64,000 nucleotides of DNA from Neochlamydia sp. S13 (GTDB taxonomy: Bacteria > Chlamydiota > Chlamydiia > Chlamydiales > Parachlamydiaceae). The stretch is from NCBI RefSeq assembly GCF_000648235.2, contig NZ_AP017977.1, positions 2,046,001 to 2,110,000 on the forward strand. Reading direction: 5' to 3'. This document shows positions 59,386 through 64,000 of this stretch, piece by piece. The notes under the pieces are model-generated. The model was not told the DNA's origin. It saw only the letters and a list, made by a program, of their open reading frames with translations, and searched no databases. Position 1 is the first letter of the stretch, and each line of letters begins with the position of its first letter. The translations under genes were made by a program, and so were the position numbers.

Positions 59386-62263
59386 CTAGACTTGCCCAGG
59401 GTCTTTTGATACAATTAATAAATTGTTAAAGACCTCTACTAGATTAGGGTGGGGCTGATTTCCATAAAGAGTACAAAGCATTTCTACAGCATCTTTATAG
59501 TATTGTTTAGCCTCCTTCAGCTGCCCCAGTTTGTAGAGTACTCCTCCTAGGTTATTTAAAGAAGCTGCTACCTCTAGATGAGGTCGATTAAAATGTAAAG
59601 CTTTCTGCATTTCTAAAGTCTTTACATAATATTGCTTGGCTTTATTAAACTTATTCCTGACGCGAGATAAAGCGCCTAGACTGTTTAAAAAAGTAGCTAT
59701 CATGGGATGAGGTTGACCTTCATAAAAAGTATCATATAAGTTTAAAGCTTTTTTATAACACTTCTTAGCTTCTTGATAGCATTGCTTAGCTTCTGGATAA
59801 TTTTGCTCGTTTTCTTTCCTCTGTCCTTGTAATTTTAGTATCATTCCTAGATTGTATAAGCAATCAGCTACAGCCGGGGGAAGTTGAATTCCATAAAAGG
59901 CATCGTACATTTTTAAAGCGCTCTCCAAGCGTTCCTTAGCAGCCTGTAGCTGCCCTAGTTTGCATAGTACTACCCCTAAATTGCTTAAGGTGCTTGCTGT
60001 AGAGGGGTGGGATTGACTCCTATAAAGCCTATCTTTCATTTTTAGAGCGTCTTCATAATATTGCATAGCTTCTTCTAAATCTCCCAATTCTCGTGATATT
60101 TTTCCTAAATTGTTTAAAGAAGCAGCTATATAAGGATGAGGATCGCTCTCATAAAGCCTATAATTCATTTCTAATGCACGCCTTAAGTTCTCCTTGGCAT
60201 GCTTCAGATCTCCTAAATATAGTAATATGTCTCCTAAGTTGTTTAAACAAGCTGCTATCTGCGGATCAGGCTGATCACCATAAAGATCCACAAGCATTTT
60301 TAAAGCTTTCTCATAATTTTGCTTGGCTAGCTCCCAATTTCCTAAGTTTCGCAGTGCCACTCCTAAATTATTTAAAGATTGAGCTAATCTTGAATGAGGC
60401 TGATCTCCATATTTTGCTTGAAAGCAGTTTACAGCATTTTCGTAAGCTACTAAAGCTCCTTGATAATCTAACATTATATCTTTAGCTTCTGCTACCGCTT
60501 GCCAAAGCTGCCCCTGTTCTTCTTTATTTAATAACTCTTGATCATGCTCTTTTAGCAGAGATTCCGCGTGGGGAAGCCAAGCAATGATTGACCCCCTTGC
60601 TGCTGGATCGTCTAATGATATTGCTTTCTTTCCAACAGAAATTTATAGGTTTGTTGAGCAAAGCTTTCTTGAATCCCTTCTTCCTTTTGTTGTGTCACTT
60701 TCTTTTGCAATTTAGGTAAGAAACGCAGGGCCTCTTGTAATAGACGGTGCACGCTAAGATGCTTAGAGCGAGAATCGTAGCGCACCAAGGTATAGCTTTT
60801 TAAAACTTTAAGCAAAGTGCGAGTAGCTTCAAGCACTTGCCCTACACTTAGCTCGGATTTCTCCTGGAGCCATGCCCGCATCCAATCTAGGGGAATGCCT
60901 TCAGGGCTTAAGTAGCTGCAAACCTGCAGCCATTTCAAAGCAAAAGGATGGTGAGTATTTAGCTTTCGAAAAGCCAAACGCCATACTTTCTTCATAGAGA
61001 AAGGATAGCGTTCAGAACCTTCTTGTTGGATGAAGTCTTCTTGATTTAATTCTTGCAGAAAGTCTTGTAAGCTCATTTCATCTTCTACCATATACGCTGC
61101 AGCTATGCCTAAAGCTAAAGGATAGCTATGCAGCTGATCAATTAAAAGTTGCAGCTGTCTTTCTTCTTGTTCAGGTAGCTGCCCTTTTAAAAATTCTATA
61201 GCTTCTTGTTGAGTGAAGGGCGTAACTTCCAAACATCCTTTAAGAGAAGGCCTATGTCTTTTTTTTGAGACGTTATTAAAATAAAGCCGCCGCGCTGCGG
61301 AAGCTTTATTTTTTCTTCCACGTTATCAAAAATTAGCAGCCAAGGCTTTTCAAAAGGATGGTTTTCTAACCAAAAGAAAAGGTTTTCTTCGATCTCCTGC
61401 GTGGTAGCTTTCTCATCTATATCAATCTTTAGAGTAGTAGCTAGCTTTCGATAGGCAAGGGCACGCCCCTCACCCCTTTCACTATCTATCCACCAAATAA
61501 GAGAATAGTGCTGCTGATGCTTATTAGCAAAGTAGCAGGCTAGCTCACTCTTTCCCATCCCTGTAAAACTACAGATTGCTCGCCATACGCTAGGAGCATG
61601 CATTTCTCTCTCCGCTAGAGGCAATAGAGCATTTTCAAGTTTTTCCATTAAATCTAGCCGCCCAGTAAATCCTTCAAGAGGAGCTTTTAAGGAGATAAAG
61701 CGACTATTTTTTAAATCCTGCATCTGCAACTGCATAAGTTCAATTTTTTTTCTTCTTAAAGCTATCTCCTTTTCTTGAACTTCTATCTCTTTTTCTTTTA
61801 CTTGTAATTTATGGGTTTCAATCTGATGCTTTAAATCATTTTCATTTTTTCTCATTTCATGCGCAAGCCCGCTATGGGCGGCAAGCAAATCTCTGCCCTG
61901 CATAGCTGTTTCATAATGACGATTGCCCATTAGTTGAGATAGATGTAGATTACATCCTATGCTATCTACTGCCATTTGTTGTAAGCTAAGAAGTTGGTGG
62001 GGGTTTGTTCTTACTTCTCCTAATACGCTAGTAGCCACTTCATTCACTTCTCCAATTATACCCATGCCTGTACGATTCAAGTGCAAGCTGTTTGTAATAA
62101 AAGGCGTTATCAATTGTTCGGATAAGGGATGTAGACTCTGTAATTCTACGCTAGGGGTGGGAAAAGAGATTGAAGTAATGGGTGGGCTTCCTGAAGAAGG
62201 AGAGGGGATAGAGGGTTTAATAGAAGGAAAATCCTCTTTGCGCATAAGATCAGCAGGTTGCAT
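59386..62263 (-). pseudogene. Second NB-ARC/TPR STAND gene, broken by two frameshifts
   Basis: Three consecutive frames encode a close paralogue of the 1012-residue protein. 62263-61196 holds the MQP start, the coiled-coil module (HLSQLMGNRHYETAMQGRDL) and the NTPase up to FILITSQKKD. 61232-60612 holds VTPFTQQEAIEFLKGQLPEQ, the GLPL-like and winged-helix-like parts. About 60607-59386 holds the TPR array. The first shift is at a run of eight A (complement of 61259-61266), the second near 60620. The Walker A reads SFTGMGKS, so its first Gly is lost, and there is no CaaX end. Long open segments mean recent damage, slippage-dependent expression, or sequencing error at the A8 run. Confidence 0.8.
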
Positions 62264-62604
62264 CTATATTTTCCTCAAGAAAAACTTGCTTTAAAAAATA
62301 CTTTTTATGTTTAAGTTTTAGTTGTACAGCAAAAAAGGAATTAAAGAAAAGAATAATTTTACTGTTTAATACAGCTTGACATAATTTGTAACTATTCAGG
62401 TCATCATTTGATAGGTAAGCGAAGCCTTGAGAACTATAAATTTGCTAGAAGTGGTTTATGGAGAGGGAAGAGGCTGCAAGCAGGGTGATCCTCAAATTGC
62501 ATGGACTAATGCTTCTAAAATGCTCCAGCCTTGTTTTCTTGCTGTTGAGATATAGCTGCGTATGCGACAAAAAAAAGGCCCCTCCTTCAAATGAGCGAAA
62601 GCAT
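62264..62604. other. Non-coding gap between STAND pseudogene and IS5 remnant
   Basis: About 340 bases. The first 100 are AT-rich leader of the STAND pseudogene. I see no gene in the rest. Confidence 0.4.
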
Positions 62605-62769
62605 CCCGAGATTTTCGCCCTAGGAAGCTAGACTACCAGCGAGCAGAATTATATGCTAAATCTCTGGCGATGAATAAGTTGACAGAACTGAGAATGCCCC
62701 AAGGGCAATGGGTACTAGCTTGATAAGCCTTAAACAAACCAACTATTAGATCATTTACGCAACAAGGCC
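62605..62769 (+). pseudogene. IS5-type transposase C-terminal remnant, inverted copy
   Basis: The plus strand reads RKLDYQRAELYAKSLAMNKL and MPQGQWVLA before a stop near 62723, nearly the same protein as at 277-486. It ends in TCATTTACGCAACAAGGCC at 62751-62769, the complement of the end at 230-248. DUF4116 repeat sequence starts on the next bases, so the element end marks the break in that gene. Confidence 0.7.
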
Positions 62770-62901
62770 CTTAACAGCAGCAAGTATAATCTCCTTATCC
62801 AAGTGCTTACCCATCCACTACAATAGCCTGCCATCTTGCTAAGCGGCGGTGAGTACAAATTCTTTATCTTCTTTTAGTGCTTGGCTTGCGTACACAAGTA
62901 C
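62770..62901 (-). pseudogene. Decayed tail of the DUF4116 repeat gene
   Basis: Beyond the TGA that ends the open frame, repeat sequence continues: VLVYASQALKEDKEFVLTAA, then a TAG, QDGRLL, another TAG, and WMGKHLDKEIILAAVK up to the IS5 end. So the gene was once longer and has taken at least three nonsense mutations plus truncation. Confidence 0.7.
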
Positions 62902-64000
62902 TCAGACATCTCGCTGGGCAGCAGCAAGCACTACTTCTTCATCTTCTTTTAACTCCTGGCTGGCGAACTGAAGTGCCCTATCATTTTGCTTAACGGCAGC
63001 AAGCACCACTTCTTTATCTTTGTTTAGCATCTGGCTTGCGTAATAAAAGGCTAAGCCATTTTGCTTAACGGCAGCAAGCACCACTTCTTTATCATTCTTT
63101 AATGCCAGGCTGGTGTACTGAAGTGCACAGCCATTTTGCTTAACGGCAGCAAGCACCACTTCTTTATCTTCTTTTAACTCCTGGCTGGCGTGCTGAAGTG
63201 CATAGCCATTTTGCTTAACTGCAGCAAGCACAATCTCTTTATCATTCTTAAGTGCTTCCAGCATCCACTGCAATACCCTGCCATCTTGCTTAATGGCAGC
63301 AAGCACCATTTCTTTATCTTCCTTTAGCTCCTGGCTGGCGTACTCAAGTGCCCAGCCATTTTGCTCAACGGCAGCAAGCACTACTTCTTTATTTTCTTTT
63401 AATGCCTGGCTGACGTACTCAAGTGCCCAGCCATTTTGCTTAACAGCAGCAAGTACAAATTCTTTATCTCTTTTTAATACCTGGCTTGCGTACTTAAGTA
63501 CCCAGCCATCTTGCTTGAGGGCAGCAAGCACCACTTCTTTATCTTCTTTGCTTACATACCCAAGTGATCGGCCCTCTTGCTGCACAGCAGCAAGCACAAT
63601 TTCTCTATCTTTTTTTAATTTCTTGCCTGCATGCCGAAGTGCCAGGCCATTTTGCTTAACAGCAGCAAGTACTACCTCTTTATCCTTCTGTAGACCCTGG
63701 CTGGCGTACTGAAGTGCACAGCCATTTTGCTTAACAGCAGCAAGTACTACCTCTTTATCCTTCTGTAGACCCTGGCTGGCGTACTGAAGTGCGCAGCCAT
63801 TTTGCTTAATAGCAGCAAGCACCACTTCTTTATCTTCTTTTAACTTCTGGCTTGCAAACTTAAGTGCCAAGCCATCTTGCTTAACGGCAGCAAGGACTAC
63901 TTCATTATCTTTTTTTAAATCCTGGCTTGCGTACTCAAGTACCGAGCCATCTTGCTTAATAGCAGCAAGCACCACTTCTTTATCTTCTTTTAACTTCTGG
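62902..64000 (-). CDS. DUF4116 repeat protein, partial (continues past window end)
   Basis: The frame is open to the edge of the window, so the true start is outside. It consists of about 14 complete 25-residue units with consensus DKEVVLAAVKQNGxALxYAS and a variable xxLKx end; the unit near 63540-63600 is 3 residues short. Two adjacent units (about 63640-63790) are identical over nearly 75 bases, so the array still expands or converts. The match is to DUF4116, repeats known mainly from protists and their bacterial symbionts, with unknown function. Such regular helical arrays act as interaction surfaces. The frame stops at a TGA where the repeat expects Trp, so the present C-terminus is a truncation. 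Confidence 0.85.
   Translation of the reverse strand, partial: QKLKEDKEVVLAAIKQDGSVLEYASQDLKKDNEVVLAAVKQDGLALKFASQKLKEDKEVVLAAIKQNGCALQYASQGLQKDKEVVLAAVKQNGCALQYASQGLQKDKEVVLAAVKQNGLALRHAGKKLKKDREIVLAAVQQEGRSLGYVSKEDKEVVLAALKQDGWVLKYASQVLKRDKEFVLAAVKQNGWALEYVSQALKENKEVVLAAVEQNGWALEYASQELKEDKEMVLAAIKQDGRVLQWMLEALKNDKEIVLAAVKQNGYALQHASQELKEDKEVVLAAVKQNGCALQYTSLALKNDKEVVLAAVKQNGLAFYYASQMLNKDKEVVLAAVKQNDRALQFASQELKEDEEVVLAAAQRDV
63642..63791. repeat. Two nearly identical adjacent 75-bp units in the DUF4116 array
   Basis: Two consecutive units share the DNA GCCATTTTGCTTAACAGCAG and the TACTACCTCTTTATCC block, followed by CTGTAGACCCTGGCTGGCG, with at most a base or two different. Other units in the array are only 60-80 percent alike by eye, so these two are a recent duplication or gene-conversion product. 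Confidence 0.8.

Noticed and set aside
63293-63712. Long plus-strand frame opposite the DUF4116 gene
   Set aside because: It is the antisense of the 75-bp repeats, open only because the unit length is a multiple of three.
62902-64000. 75-bp repeats as a CRISPR or other DNA array
   Set aside because: There are no unique spacers. The units are in frame, vary mostly in ways that keep a protein consensus, and match DUF4116.

Overview
The window reads as chromosome of an amoeba-associated chlamydia of the Parachlamydiaceae type (Neochlamydia/Parachlamydia/Protochlamydia-like). Three things point there. First, the housekeeping gene order follows that recalled for Chlamydia: nth-mnmE, and SNF2 helicase-mreB-pckG next to tRNA-Gly-tig-clpP-clpX. 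Second, there is a locus resembling the chlamydial type III secretion translocator/SycD-chaperone locus. Third, there are many eukaryote-like repeat proteins (F-box, TPR, Sel1, NB-ARC, DUF4116) and a dense load of insertion sequences in an AT-rich background. The genus is inferred, not proven.

Layout. Positions 1-2000 hold an IS5-type remnant and an IS630 element that interrupts a decayed paralogue of the neighbouring 705-residue protein. Positions 1890-7772 carry that protein, nth, mnmE and an AGCS-type sodium/amino-acid symporter. Two overlapping DUF1670 genes follow (8230-9965), then a 1296-residue protein with an F-box-like N-terminus, a nucleotidyltransferase-like motif and a long kinesin-light-chain-type TPR array (10063-13953), an IS remnant and an almost complete group II intron (about 14199-16068). 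Positions 16281-24305 form a minus-strand run: SNF2 helicase, mreB, pckG, LysM protein. Two identical tRNA-Gly(GCC) genes precede tig, clpP, clpX and an unknown gene (25093-29704).

Positions 30376-43181 are the secretion region: three large Ser/Asn/Ala-rich, probably secreted proteins, two SycD/LcrH-type TPR chaperones, two small unknown genes (one with membrane segments), a CopD-like protein and a CopB-like translocator. From 43435 to about 54500 the DNA is accessory: an IS1634 element, a duplicated ribbon-helix-helix-like protein, a broken DDE transposase, an IS5-family element with a classic slippery heptamer, a Sel1 protein, a broken proline-rich gene with a C10 tract, a SWIM zinc-finger protein, and ISKra4 and IS66 remnants.

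The most interesting part is 54491-59108. It holds two co-directional genes, a 403-residue coiled-coil protein and a 1012-residue NB-ARC/TPR STAND protein. They share an MQP start and a coiled-coil module, and both end in a CaaX-like tetrapeptide (CLLM, CLVM). IS66-type inner ends flank the pair. This looks like a mobile effector cassette whose products could be prenylated by the host. A second NB-ARC/TPR copy downstream (59386-62263) is broken by two frameshifts. The window ends inside a long DUF4116 repeat gene whose 3' end has decayed and abuts an IS5 end.
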